Below, one piece after another: positions 1 to 7,220 of a stretch of DNA of 14,565 nt; positions within the stretch are counted from its first letter, which is position 1, and each line of letters opens with the position of its first letter. A program made the translations under genes and the position numbers. The notes below the pieces were generated by a model. It was not told where the DNA came from. It ran no database searches and saw only the letters and a list, made by a program, of their open reading frames with translations. This DNA comes from Chloroflexota bacterium (lineage in GTDB: Bacteria > Chloroflexota > Limnocylindria > QHBO01): the NCBI GenBank assembly GCA_005880165.1, contig VBJP01000120.1, positions 1,774 through 16,338 on the forward strand, given 5' to 3'.

Positions 1-1058
1 TCCCTCCATTCACCAACAGCGCCATGGACGGCTACGCGTTGCGTGCGTCCGACACGCCGGGCCAGCTGCGCATCGTTGGCGAGGTGGTGGCCGGGGCAGG
101 CCCGCTCCCTGGCGTTTCCGCCGGGGAGGCCGTCCGCATTACGACCGGGGCTCCGCTCCCGCCGGGAGCGGACACGGTGGTGCCCCTCGAGGATGCGCAC
201 GAGTCAAGGGGCATCGTGACCGTGGCGCCCAGCTCCCCGGGAGCGTTCGTGCGGCTGCCGGGAAGCGATACGCCGGCGGGCACCGTCGTCTGCCTGGCCC
301 ACGCCCTTTCCCCAGCCGCGATCGCCGTGCTGGCCTCCTTCGGACTGGTCCGGGTAGGGGTCCGCAGACGCCCCCGGGTGGCGATCCTGTCAACAGGCGA
401 CGAGCTGGTCGAACCGGGGGGCGAGCTGCGTCCGGGCCAGATCTACGACAGCAATGCGCCGGCGCTGGCGGCGGCCATCTCCCAGGCTGGCGGTGAGCCA
501 GTCACGCTCGCGCGCGCATCCGACAGCCGTTCCGGGGTCGAGGCCGCCATGCAGGCCGGCGCCGGATGCGACCTCATCCTCACCTCCGGGGGCGTGAGCG
601 TCGGCCAGCACGACCACGTGCGCGAGGTGCTCGAGAGCGCCGGCGGCCTGGACTTCTGGCGCATCGCCGTGCAGCCGGGAAAACCGCTCGCCGTAGGCGA
701 GTATCAAGGCGTCACCGTGATCGGGCTGCCGGGCAATCCGGTCAGCGCGCTCGTCACCTTCGAGCTGTTCGCGCGACCCCTCATTCGCGCCACGCTCGGG
801 CTGCTCGGCGACGGTCGCCTTCGGGTCCGGGCGCGCCCGGAGGAACCGATCGCCAAAGACAAGGCGCGCCGCGCTTTCCTGCGCGTGTCGGTCTGGCGCG
901 AGGCGGGGGAGACCCTGGCCCGGTCGACCGGAGGCCAGGGATCGGCGCAGCTCCGTCCCCTGGCCGAGGCGAACGCCCTGCTGGTGGTGCCGGAAGGCGA
1001 AGAGGCCGCCGACCCCAATCGGTCGTATGAGGCGATCATCCTCGGAGAGCTGGCGTGA
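1..1058 (+). CDS. moeA: Molybdopterin molybdenumtransferase MoeA, 5' end cut by window edge
   Basis: MoeA inserts molybdate into adenylylated molybdopterin in the last step of Mo-cofactor synthesis, in the cytoplasm. The frame is open from base 3, so the ATG at 24 is internal. Residues PPFTNSAMDGYA straddle it and match the conserved MoeA N-terminal motif, which normally lies some 50-70 residues into the protein. Further family motifs follow: STGDELVEPG and GQIYDSN, then TSGGVSVGQHDHV (the MPT-binding domain), QPGKPLAVG, GLPGNPVSALVTFE, and a C-terminal beta domain ending in LLVVPEGEE. All expected core motifs are present, so only the start is missing. The stop overlaps the start of the next gene (GTGA, 1055-1058), indicating translational coupling in a cofactor operon. 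The family assignment is firm. A MogA-like role is excluded by the full MoeA architecture. Confidence 0.95.
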   Translation, partial: PPFTNSAMDGYALRASDTPGQLRIVGEVVAGAGPLPGVSAGEAVRITTGAPLPPGADTVVPLEDAHESRGIVTVAPSSPGAFVRLPGSDTPAGTVVCLAHALSPAAIAVLASFGLVRVGVRRRPRVAILSTGDELVEPGGELRPGQIYDSNAPALAAAISQAGGEPVTLARASDSRSGVEAAMQAGAGCDLILTSGGVSVGQHDHVREVLESAGGLDFWRIAVQPGKPLAVGEYQGVTVIGLPGNPVSALVTFELFARPLIRATLGLLGDGRLRVRARPEEPIAKDKARRAFLRVSVWREAGETLARSTGGQGSAQLRPLAEANALLVVPEGEEAADPNRSYEAIILGELA

Positions 1059-2053
1059 AGCCACGCGCGAGCCATCTGGACCCGGACGGCGCGCCGCGGA
1101 TGGTCGACGTCTCGGACAAGCCGGTCACCGCCCGCCTGGCGCTCGCGGCGGCGACTGTCCGCCTCAGCCCGGACACACTGGCTGCGCTCCTTGAACAGCG
1201 CGGACCCAAGGGCGACGCATTCGTCACGGCGCGCCTGGCGGGCATCGCGGCGGCCAAGCGAACGCCCGATCTGATCCCACTGTGTCATCCGATCCCACTC
1301 GATCGCGTGGTGGTGGAGGTCGAGTCGGACCCCGTGCAGGGCACCGTCCAGATCACCGCCGAGGTGGGCGCGATCGCTCGCACCGGGGTCGAGATGGAGG
1401 CGCTCACCGCGGCGAGCGTCGCCGCCCTAACCCTGTACGACATGGCCAAGTCGCTGCAGCGCGACATCGTCATCGAGCGGTTGGAGCTGGTCTACAAGGA
1501 AGGTGGACGTAGTGGCAGCTGGACGCGACCGTCGACCGGTCCGGTGGCGAATCCGGCCCTGCGACCGGCCGCGCCGGTGCACGAGGCGACGATCCTCACC
1601 TGTTCGAACCGCTCGGCGGCGGGAACGCGCGAGGACACGAGTGGACCTGCGCTCGTCGAGGCGCTCCGCGACGCCGGCTGGGACATCGACCCTACGCCCA
1701 TGATCGTGCCGGACGACGAGATCGCCATCGCGGGAGCCATCAAAAGCCTGGCCGATGCCGGGGTTCCCCTGGTCTTGACCACTGGCGGCACGGGGCTGGC
1801 GCCCAGCGACGTCACCCCGGCGGCGACCGCCAGGGTCGCCGAGCGGATCGTGCCCGGCATCGCTGAGTGGATGCGGGCCTCTGGAATGGCGAAGACGCGC
1901 ATGGCCTCGCTTTCGCGCGGAATCGCGGCCGCGCGCGGCCACACCCTCATCGTCAACCTACCCGGTTCTCCCGAGGGGGCCCGCGAGTCCCTGGCAGCGA
2001 TCCTCCCGGTCCTTCGTCACGCAATCGACCAGCTCGCGGGAGGCGACCACTAG
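1055..2053 (+). CDS. moaCB: Bifunctional MoaC-MoaB fusion (cyclic pyranopterin monophosphate synthase / molybdopterin adenylyltransferase-like)
   Basis: This is a 332-residue fusion. Residues about 1-158 are MoaC, which forms cyclic pyranopterin monophosphate from the MoaA product. The MoaC active-site residues are in place: K52 (PKGD), H78 (LCHP), E113 and E115 (GVEMEAL), D129 and K132 (DMAKS), each one position off E. coli numbering. A Pro/Ala-rich linker (about 159-175) leads to a MoaB/MogA domain (176-325) with TTGGTG (242-247), SDVTP (251-255) and NLPGSPEGARE (301-311). That domain is expected to adenylylate molybdopterin before MoeA acts. The GTG start lies inside the moeA stop codon region, so the two are probably co-translated. 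Neighbouring MoeA makes a consecutive-step pair. I am confident of both domains. Whether the second is a true adenylyltransferase rather than an inactive MoaB is inferred. Confidence 0.93.
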   Translation: MKPRASHLDPDGAPRMVDVSDKPVTARLALAAATVRLSPDTLAALLEQRGPKGDAFVTARLAGIAAAKRTPDLIPLCHPIPLDRVVVEVESDPVQGTVQITAEVGAIARTGVEMEALTAASVAALTLYDMAKSLQRDIVIERLELVYKEGGRSGSWTRPSTGPVANPALRPAAPVHEATILTCSNRSAAGTREDTSGPALVEALRDAGWDIDPTPMIVPDDEIAIAGAIKSLADAGVPLVLTTGGTGLAPSDVTPAATARVAERIVPGIAEWMRASGMAKTRMASLSRGIAAARGHTLIVNLPGSPEGARESLAAILPVLRHAIDQLAGGDH

Positions 2054-2124
2054 CCAATCGCTGCGGCGGCACGGGTGGCGTTGACGCCCTCGGCGGTCCT
2101 GCGGCGCGGCTAGGATGGCGGCGC

Positions 2125-4218
2125 ATGGCCCCGTCGGTCCCGTTCTATCCGCTTGTCGTGCTGCCCGCGGCCATCGCGCTGTACCTCTTCTGGCGCCGGC
2201 TCCGACTGCACCTGGCGGTCCTCCGCGCCGGACGCCCGCTCAACCGCAGCGACCAGCCCGTCGAGCGCATCAAGGGTGTGCTGATCTACGTCATCGCCCA
2301 GCGCCGGCTCCTCAACGACATCGGTCCGGGCCTGGCCCACGCCTTCATCTTCTGGGGCTTCCTGGTCCTGCTGGCGACGACCGGCAACTACGTGACCAAC
2401 GGCCTGGTGGAGGCGATCGTTGGCTGGCCGCTCGGCGGTCTGGCGTGGGACGCCATCACCGCGCTGGCCAACCTGCTCATCGGCCTGATCCTCGTCTCGA
2501 TCGCCTACGTCGGGCTGCGGCGCGTCCTCGCCCGCCCGCCGCGGCTCGCCCTGTCACGCGACGCGTTCGTGATCCTGGCGTTGATCGGCATCGTGGTGGT
2601 GACCGAGCTGTTCGGCGATGCCTTCCGCTTCGCGGCTGACCCGTCGCTCGGTTCGCGGCCGTTCGCGGTCCTGGCCGGCCCACTCTCGCTCCTGCTCGAG
2701 CCGCTCGGAGTCAGGACCGCCACCATCGGCTTCGGCGTCTTCGCATGGGCGCACATGCTGGTCGTGCTCGCATTCCTGACCTACCTGCCGTACAGCAAGC
2801 ACCTCCACATCTTCACGAGCGAGCCCAACGTCTACTTCCGGAACCTCGCGCCGCGCGGTGCATTGCGGCTCATGGACCTCGAGGCGGAGGCTCCAGCCGG
2901 TGAAGAAGTGGTCTTTGGCGCCAAGTCGCTGAAGGACCTCACCTGGCGCCACCTGCTCGATCCGCTGTCGTGCACCGAGTGTGGTCGCTGCATGGAGTTC
3001 TGCCCCGCCTCCATGACGGGCAAGACCCTCTCGCCCAAGCACTTCATGGAGGGGCTTCGCGATCAGATCGTGGCGGCGGAAACCGCGCTGTCGGCCGCGG
3101 CCTCCGCGCAACGGGCAGCCCGCGGCGGCATCCAGAGCGGCGTGGAAGCATCCGATGCCTCGCTCCGGCTCGCGCATGACCGCGCGGAGGAGGCGCTGAG
3201 CCTGCCCCTGGTCGACAACGCGATCCCCGAGGAGGCGGTCTGGCAGTGCACCACCTGCGGATGGTGCGTCGAGGGGTGCCCGGTGCTCATCGAGCACGTG
3301 GACTCGATCGTCGAGATTCGTCGCAACCTGGTGCTCGAGGAGAGCCGCTTCCCCAAGGAGCTGAACGTGGCGTTCCGCAACATGGAGACCGCCGGCAATC
3401 CGTGGGGCCAGCCAAGGAGCGCCCGGCTCGACTGGGCGAAGGGTCTCGACGTGTCGGTGCTGGATGACGACGGAGCTTCAGGCCGGACCGATGGCGACCA
3501 CCTGGCCGGCGGTGTCCTGTACTGGGTCGGCTGCGCCGGGGCGTTCGACGAGCGCAACCGCAAGGTCGTGCGCGCGATGGCGCAGCTGCTGGCCCAAGCG
3601 GGCGCGGGCAACGAGTACCTCTTCCAGATGCTGGCCCAGGAGAACGTGGCCACGCTTTCGGCCGCTCACGAAGCACACGGCATTCGAACCATCGTGGCCA
3701 GCTGCCCGCACTGCTTCAACACGATCCTCAATGAGTACCCGCAGTTCGGTCTGGCTGGTATCGAGGTGGTCCACCACACCCAGCTGCTGGACCGCCTGGT
3801 GGCGGAAGGGCGGCTCAAGGCGAATCGGTCGGGTGCGGCGGAGGTGGCGTACCACGACGCGTGCTACCTCGGGCGCTACAACGACATCTATGATCCCGGC
3901 CGTCGTGTGGTCGATGCGATTCCCGGCTCTGAGCTGCTCGAGATGGATCTGCACCACCGGCGGGGGATGTGCTGCGGCGCGGGCGGCGCGCGGATGTGGA
4001 TGGAGGAGCGCGAGGGTCAGCGCATCAACCACCGCCGCGCCGAGCAGGCCCTCGCCCTGGCACCCGACGCCATCGCCACGGCCTGCCCGTTCTGCCTGAT
4101 CATGCTGCGCGACGGGACCACCGACCTGGGTCGCGCCGAGGTGCCCGTTCGGGACGTCGCCGAGCTGCTGGCGGATGCCACCGGGGCGTGGGCGATCGAG
4201 CCGCGCGCCGTGCAGTGA
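2125..4218 (+). CDS. Membrane-bound Fe-S oxidoreductase, EtfAB:quinone oxidoreductase (EMO / HdrD-like) type, first CCG domain shortened
   Basis: This 697-residue protein probably passes electrons from reduced EtfAB to the membrane quinone pool. About five membrane segments (5-23, 70-90, 110-132, 147-168, 199-221) form a NarI-like cytochrome b domain; H72 and H210 are possible haem ligands. Two [4Fe-4S] motifs follow: C283/C286/C289/C293 and C375/C378/C381/C385. Then come two CCG (DUF224) repeats. The second is intact: C580, C616-C617, C654-x2-C657. The first has C470 and C527-x2-C530, but the middle cysteine segment is absent. The ATG at 2125 is preferred over the longer open frame from 1867 because the latter overlaps moaCB, and AGGA lies 9 nt upstream. 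The gap to moaCB is 71 nt. The acd-etfBA cluster 3 kb downstream supports the role. HdrD or GlpC relatives are the alternative family names. Confidence 0.88.
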   Translation: MAPSVPFYPLVVLPAAIALYLFWRRLRLHLAVLRAGRPLNRSDQPVERIKGVLIYVIAQRRLLNDIGPGLAHAFIFWGFLVLLATTGNYVTNGLVEAIVGWPLGGLAWDAITALANLLIGLILVSIAYVGLRRVLARPPRLALSRDAFVILALIGIVVVTELFGDAFRFAADPSLGSRPFAVLAGPLSLLLEPLGVRTATIGFGVFAWAHMLVVLAFLTYLPYSKHLHIFTSEPNVYFRNLAPRGALRLMDLEAEAPAGEEVVFGAKSLKDLTWRHLLDPLSCTECGRCMEFCPASMTGKTLSPKHFMEGLRDQIVAAETALSAAASAQRAARGGIQSGVEASDASLRLAHDRAEEALSLPLVDNAIPEEAVWQCTTCGWCVEGCPVLIEHVDSIVEIRRNLVLEESRFPKELNVAFRNMETAGNPWGQPRSARLDWAKGLDVSVLDDDGASGRTDGDHLAGGVLYWVGCAGAFDERNRKVVRAMAQLLAQAGAGNEYLFQMLAQENVATLSAAHEAHGIRTIVASCPHCFNTILNEYPQFGLAGIEVVHHTQLLDRLVAEGRLKANRSGAAEVAYHDACYLGRYNDIYDPGRRVVDAIPGSELLEMDLHHRRGMCCGAGGARMWMEEREGQRINHRRAEQALALAPDAIATACPFCLIMLRDGTTDLGRAEVPVRDVAELLADATGAWAIEPRAVQ

Positions 4219-4286
4219 GCGTCTCGCCACCGAATCCGCACGTTCTCGCGGAATCCGTGCCTTCAATACCCACAGTCCACGGAAAG

Positions 4287-4316
4287 TTGACCCGCCGACG
4301 CGTGCTCCGCTACGAT
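4287..4316 (+). promoter_or_regulatory. Predicted sigma70-type promoter, probably giving leaderless mRNA
   Basis: TTGACC (4287-4292) and TACGAT (4311-4316) are separated by 18 bp. The ATG of the Lrp-type gene begins 7 nt after the -10 box, about where transcription would start. No Shine-Dalgarno sequence precedes that ATG, which fits a leaderless transcript. This is prediction from sequence only. Confidence 0.6.
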
Positions 4317-4322
4317 TCCCGC

Positions 4323-4805
4323 ATGGCGATCCGTGCCGTCTCCACGCCGCGCCGACCAGCCCTCGACGACCTGGACAAGGCGATCATCAAGGCCCTGCAG
4401 CTCGATGGTCGCCGGCCGTACGCGCAGATCGGCCGCGAGCTCCATGTCCCGGAGGCGACGGTTCGTCAACGCGCCGAGCGGCTCATCGCCCGCGGCATCG
4501 TGCAGGTGGTGGGGGTCACCGATCCGCTCGCCATGGGGTTCCAGCAGCCGGCTTTCATCGGTCTCAAGATCGAGGCGGGGCGGATGGACGAAATCGCCGA
4601 CCGGCTCGCCGACCTCGACGAGGTCACCTACGTGGTCGTCACGGCGGGGCGCTACGACCTCATCTGCGAGGTCGTCTGCGAGGACAATGATCACCTGCTG
4701 CGGGTGCTCACCGAGAAGATCGCGCGCATCGACGGGATTCGGGCGACCGAGACGATGGTCGAGCTCCGCTTCGTCAAGGAGAGCTATCGATGGGGGACCA
4801 GGTAA
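4323..4805 (+). CDS. Lrp/AsnC-family transcriptional regulator
   Basis: This 160-residue protein has an N-terminal winged helix-turn-helix (about 14-62; LDDLDKAIIKALQLDGR opens the canonical Lrp fold, and VPEATVRQRAERL is the recognition region). A C-terminal RAM/effector domain follows (about 75-150, with TAGRYDLICEV, the effector-pocket turn). Lrp/AsnC proteins form dimers to octamers that bind DNA in response to amino acids or related ligands. The gene sits 4 nt before a class III aminotransferase, so it most likely controls that gene and its own promoter in response to an amino or keto acid. The ATG at 4323 is chosen because a good promoter ends 7 nt upstream. The open frame upstream overlaps the preceding gene and codes for nothing Lrp-like. 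The family is firm; the ligand is unknown. Confidence 0.92.
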   Translation: MAIRAVSTPRRPALDDLDKAIIKALQLDGRRPYAQIGRELHVPEATVRQRAERLIARGIVQVVGVTDPLAMGFQQPAFIGLKIEAGRMDEIADRLADLDEVTYVVVTAGRYDLICEVVCEDNDHLLRVLTEKIARIDGIRATETMVELRFVKESYRWGTR

Positions 4806-4809
4806 CCGG

Positions 4810-6246
4810 ATGGTGACCATGACCGAGCAGCGCAGCGTCGACCGCGATCGTCTGAAGCGGATCCAGGACCGCGAGGAGGCCTCGTATCGGTCTCGAACGC
4901 CGCGCTCCGCCGAGCTTCACGCCCGTGCGCGCCGCGCGCTGCCGCTCGGAGTGGCCAGCTCGTTCCAGGCCTACGACCCGTACCCGCTCTTCATGACCGA
5001 CGCGCGCGGCTCGCGCATCTGGGACGCGGACGGCAACCAGTACGTCGACTTCGACATGGCGTTCGGGGTGCTGGCCGCGGGCCACTCGCATCCGCTCCTG
5101 GCGGAGGCGCTCCAGCGTCGCGTGGCGAACGGCACGTGCTACACGTTTCCCGTCGAGGACAGCATCCTGCTTGCGGAGGAGCTGAAGCGCCGCTTCGCGG
5201 CTGACCTGGTGCGCTTCAGCAACTCGGGCACCGAGGCGACGATGGACGCCATACGGGTGGCTCGTGGGTATACCGGGCGCGAGAAGATCCTCAAGTTCGA
5301 GGGCGGCTACCACGGCCACCATGACGATGTCCTGATCAGCATCCAGCCGCCGCGCGAGGCGATGGGACGGCCGGATGCTCCCGACTCCGTCCCGGCCACG
5401 GCAGGGATGCCGGCCAGCCGCCTGGCGGAGACGATCGTCGCTCCCTTCAACGAGCCGGAGATCCTGGAGGGAATTCTCGACGACCATCGCGGAGAGATCG
5501 CCGGGATCATCGTCGAGCCGGTGCAGTTCAACATCGGGGTCGTTCCGCCCAAGCCCGGCTTCTTGGAGCGCGTCCGCGAGCTGGCCACTGCGCACAGTGC
5601 CGTGCTCATCTTCGACGAGGTCAAGACCGGGGTGGTGCTGGCGTACGGAGGAGCCACCGAGTTCTTCGGCGTCCAGCCGGACATCGCGTGCCTCGCCAAG
5701 AGTATCGGCGGCGGCGTGCCGATCGGCGCGTTCGCCGGCCGCGGCGAGGTGATGAGCGTCATCGAGCGCATCCCGGATCGGGAGGCCCCCGGCGTCGGGG
5801 TGGGGCATTCCACGATTCCTGGAGGCGCCACCCGCGTCGCCCACCTGGGGACCTTCAACGGCAATCCGCTCTCGATGGCCGCCGGCGTGGTGACGCTGAC
5901 CAGGATCCTGACTCGCGACGCCTATCCGCAGCTCCACGCCATGGCGGATCGGCTGACCGCTGGCTGCCAGGCGGTGGTCGAGGAGTTCGGGCTGCCGGGG
6001 TACGCCATCAACGTCGGGCCCAAGGGGTGCGTGATGTTCACCCCCGCGCGAGTGACCAGCTACCGCGACTTCATTGGCCTCGACGCGGAGCTGTGGTCAG
6101 CCGCCTTCTTCTACCTGGCCAATCGGGGCATCCTGCTGCCACCGGGTCCCGACGACCAGTGGACGCTATCGGTCCAGCACACCAATGAGGAGATCGACAG
6201 CCACGTGGCCACCTTCCGCGAGTTCGCGCAGGAGCTCGCCGGCTGA
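4810..6246 (+). CDS. Class III PLP-dependent aminotransferase, glutamate-1-semialdehyde aminomutase (HemL)-like
   Basis: This 478-residue fold-type I aminotransferase shows the family hallmarks. The PLP phosphate-binding turn is NSGTEAT (138-144), followed by GGYHGHHDD. D269 in DEVKTG should bind the pyridine nitrogen, and K297 in LAKSIGGG should form the Schiff base. GTFNGNPLSMAAG follows. The overall pattern resembles HemL, but the protein is about 50 residues longer than usual HemL (about 430). It sits beside an Lrp regulator rather than haem genes, so an amino-acid aminotransferase or mutase role is more likely than tetrapyrrole synthesis; the substrate is unassigned. The ATG at 4810 has AGGT 6 nt upstream; ATG 4819 is a possible alternative. 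It is separated from the Lrp gene by 4 nt and is probably co-transcribed with it. The Rieske gene starts 29 nt after the stop. Confidence 0.88.
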   Translation: MVTMTEQRSVDRDRLKRIQDREEASYRSRTPRSAELHARARRALPLGVASSFQAYDPYPLFMTDARGSRIWDADGNQYVDFDMAFGVLAAGHSHPLLAEALQRRVANGTCYTFPVEDSILLAEELKRRFAADLVRFSNSGTEATMDAIRVARGYTGREKILKFEGGYHGHHDDVLISIQPPREAMGRPDAPDSVPATAGMPASRLAETIVAPFNEPEILEGILDDHRGEIAGIIVEPVQFNIGVVPPKPGFLERVRELATAHSAVLIFDEVKTGVVLAYGGATEFFGVQPDIACLAKSIGGGVPIGAFAGRGEVMSVIERIPDREAPGVGVGHSTIPGGATRVAHLGTFNGNPLSMAAGVVTLTRILTRDAYPQLHAMADRLTAGCQAVVEEFGLPGYAINVGPKGCVMFTPARVTSYRDFIGLDAELWSAAFFYLANRGILLPPGPDDQWTLSVQHTNEEIDSHVATFREFAQELAG

Positions 6247-6275
6247 TGCGCCATCGGCACCGATGAGGAGGCAGG

Positions 6276-7154
6276 ATGGGACTGCTTGAGCGCTGGGCGC
6301 GACCGTTCAGCGGGTTCGGAGCCTGGCTGGCCAAGCTGACGAACGGCATCTATCGGTCACTCGGCTTCCCGGGACGACTCTTCCAGGACCTGATGAACGG
6401 GTCCTTTCTTGGCCACTCGACTCACGGCCTGCTGACCGATGCGGCGGTCGGCGCGGTCACGGCGCTGCTGGTGCTCGACGCCGTGGCGGTCGTCTTCGGC
6501 GCGGATGGATCCGGCTTCGAGACCGCCTCGCTGGTGGTGCTGGGCTTCGGCGCGCTGTCGGCCTGGGGCGCCGTCCTCGCCGGCCTCACCGACCACAAGG
6601 ACGTCGATCCCGGCGACGCACGGAACATGGCGACACTCCATGGGCTGATCAACATCGTGGCCACCATCGGCTACACGGTCGCCTTCTTTGTGCGCCTGGG
6701 GAGTGGCGTGGGAGCCGCGCGCTGGATCAGCCTGGTTGCCTTCCTGCTGCTGGCCAGCGGGGCGTTCATCGGCGGCCACCTCGTCTACAAGTACGGGGTG
6801 ATGGTCAACCACAACGCGTTCAGCGGCGGACGCCGCGCCAAGGAGTTCACGCCGATCCTGCCGTCCGCCGAGCTACCGGAGGGGACACCGACCAAGTCCG
6901 CCATCGGACCCACCAACCTGGTGCTGGTTCGTCGCGGCGATCTGGTGTACGCGCTGAAGGCGACCTGCACGCACGCCGGTGGCCCGCTCGCCGAGGGAAC
7001 CCTCAACGGGGACACCATCACCTGCCCGTGGCACGGGTCGGTGTTCCGCCTCTCCGACGGCGCCGTGCGCCACGGCCCGGCGCAGACCCGCGAGATCGCG
7101 TATCGAGCGCGGATCAGCGAAGGGCAGGTCGAGGTCCAGGGCCCCATCGACTGA
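6276..7154 (+). CDS. Membrane protein with DUF2231-like helices fused to a C-terminal Rieske [2Fe-2S] domain
   Basis: This 292-residue protein has two parts. The first half contains about four hydrophobic helices (roughly 52-75, 83-104, 121-140, 149-172) with a conserved-looking HSTHGLLTDA (47-56) before the first, as in DUF2231 membrane proteins. The second half (about 190-290) is a Rieske domain with C231-x-H233 and C250-x2-H253, the four ligands of a [2Fe-2S] cluster; the loops AGGPLAEG and PWHGSVF are typical. The Rieske domain lacks oxygenase partners here, so an electron-transfer role at the membrane is plausible, but donor and acceptor are unknown. The start is well supported: GAGGAGG at 6265-6271 lies 4 nt before the ATG. 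It lies between the aminotransferase and the acyl-CoA dehydrogenase, both in the same direction. The Rieske call is firm and the DUF2231 call probable. Confidence 0.87.
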   Translation: MGLLERWARPFSGFGAWLAKLTNGIYRSLGFPGRLFQDLMNGSFLGHSTHGLLTDAAVGAVTALLVLDAVAVVFGADGSGFETASLVVLGFGALSAWGAVLAGLTDHKDVDPGDARNMATLHGLINIVATIGYTVAFFVRLGSGVGAARWISLVAFLLLASGAFIGGHLVYKYGVMVNHNAFSGGRRAKEFTPILPSAELPEGTPTKSAIGPTNLVLVRRGDLVYALKATCTHAGGPLAEGTLNGDTITCPWHGSVFRLSDGAVRHGPAQTREIAYRARISEGQVEVQGPID

Positions 7155-7220
7155 GGGCCCGGGCTCGGGCGGATTGAGTATCCTGTCGGGGTCCGGCGCG
7201 AGCCCGCACGAGGATCCCGC

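Noticed and set aside
390..1064. Long - strand open frames opposite moeA and other genes
   Set aside because: Typical antisense shadows in GC-rich coding DNA; no family motifs, while the + strand genes are well supported.
2081..2116. TTGACG and TAGGAT upstream of the membrane Fe-S oxidoreductase as a promoter
   Set aside because: The spacer is 24 bp, too long; AGGA at this place is more likely the ribosome binding site.
4232..4260. Imperfect direct repeat GAATCCGCAC / GAATCCGTGC upstream of the Lrp gene as an operator
   Set aside because: Two copies with mismatches in GC-rich DNA, not symmetric, and 27 bp or more upstream of the -35; could be chance.
7155..7220. Promoter or terminator between the Rieske gene and acyl-CoA dehydrogenase
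   Set aside because: TATCCT has no matching -35, and the GC-rich stretch forms no clean hairpin with a T-tract.
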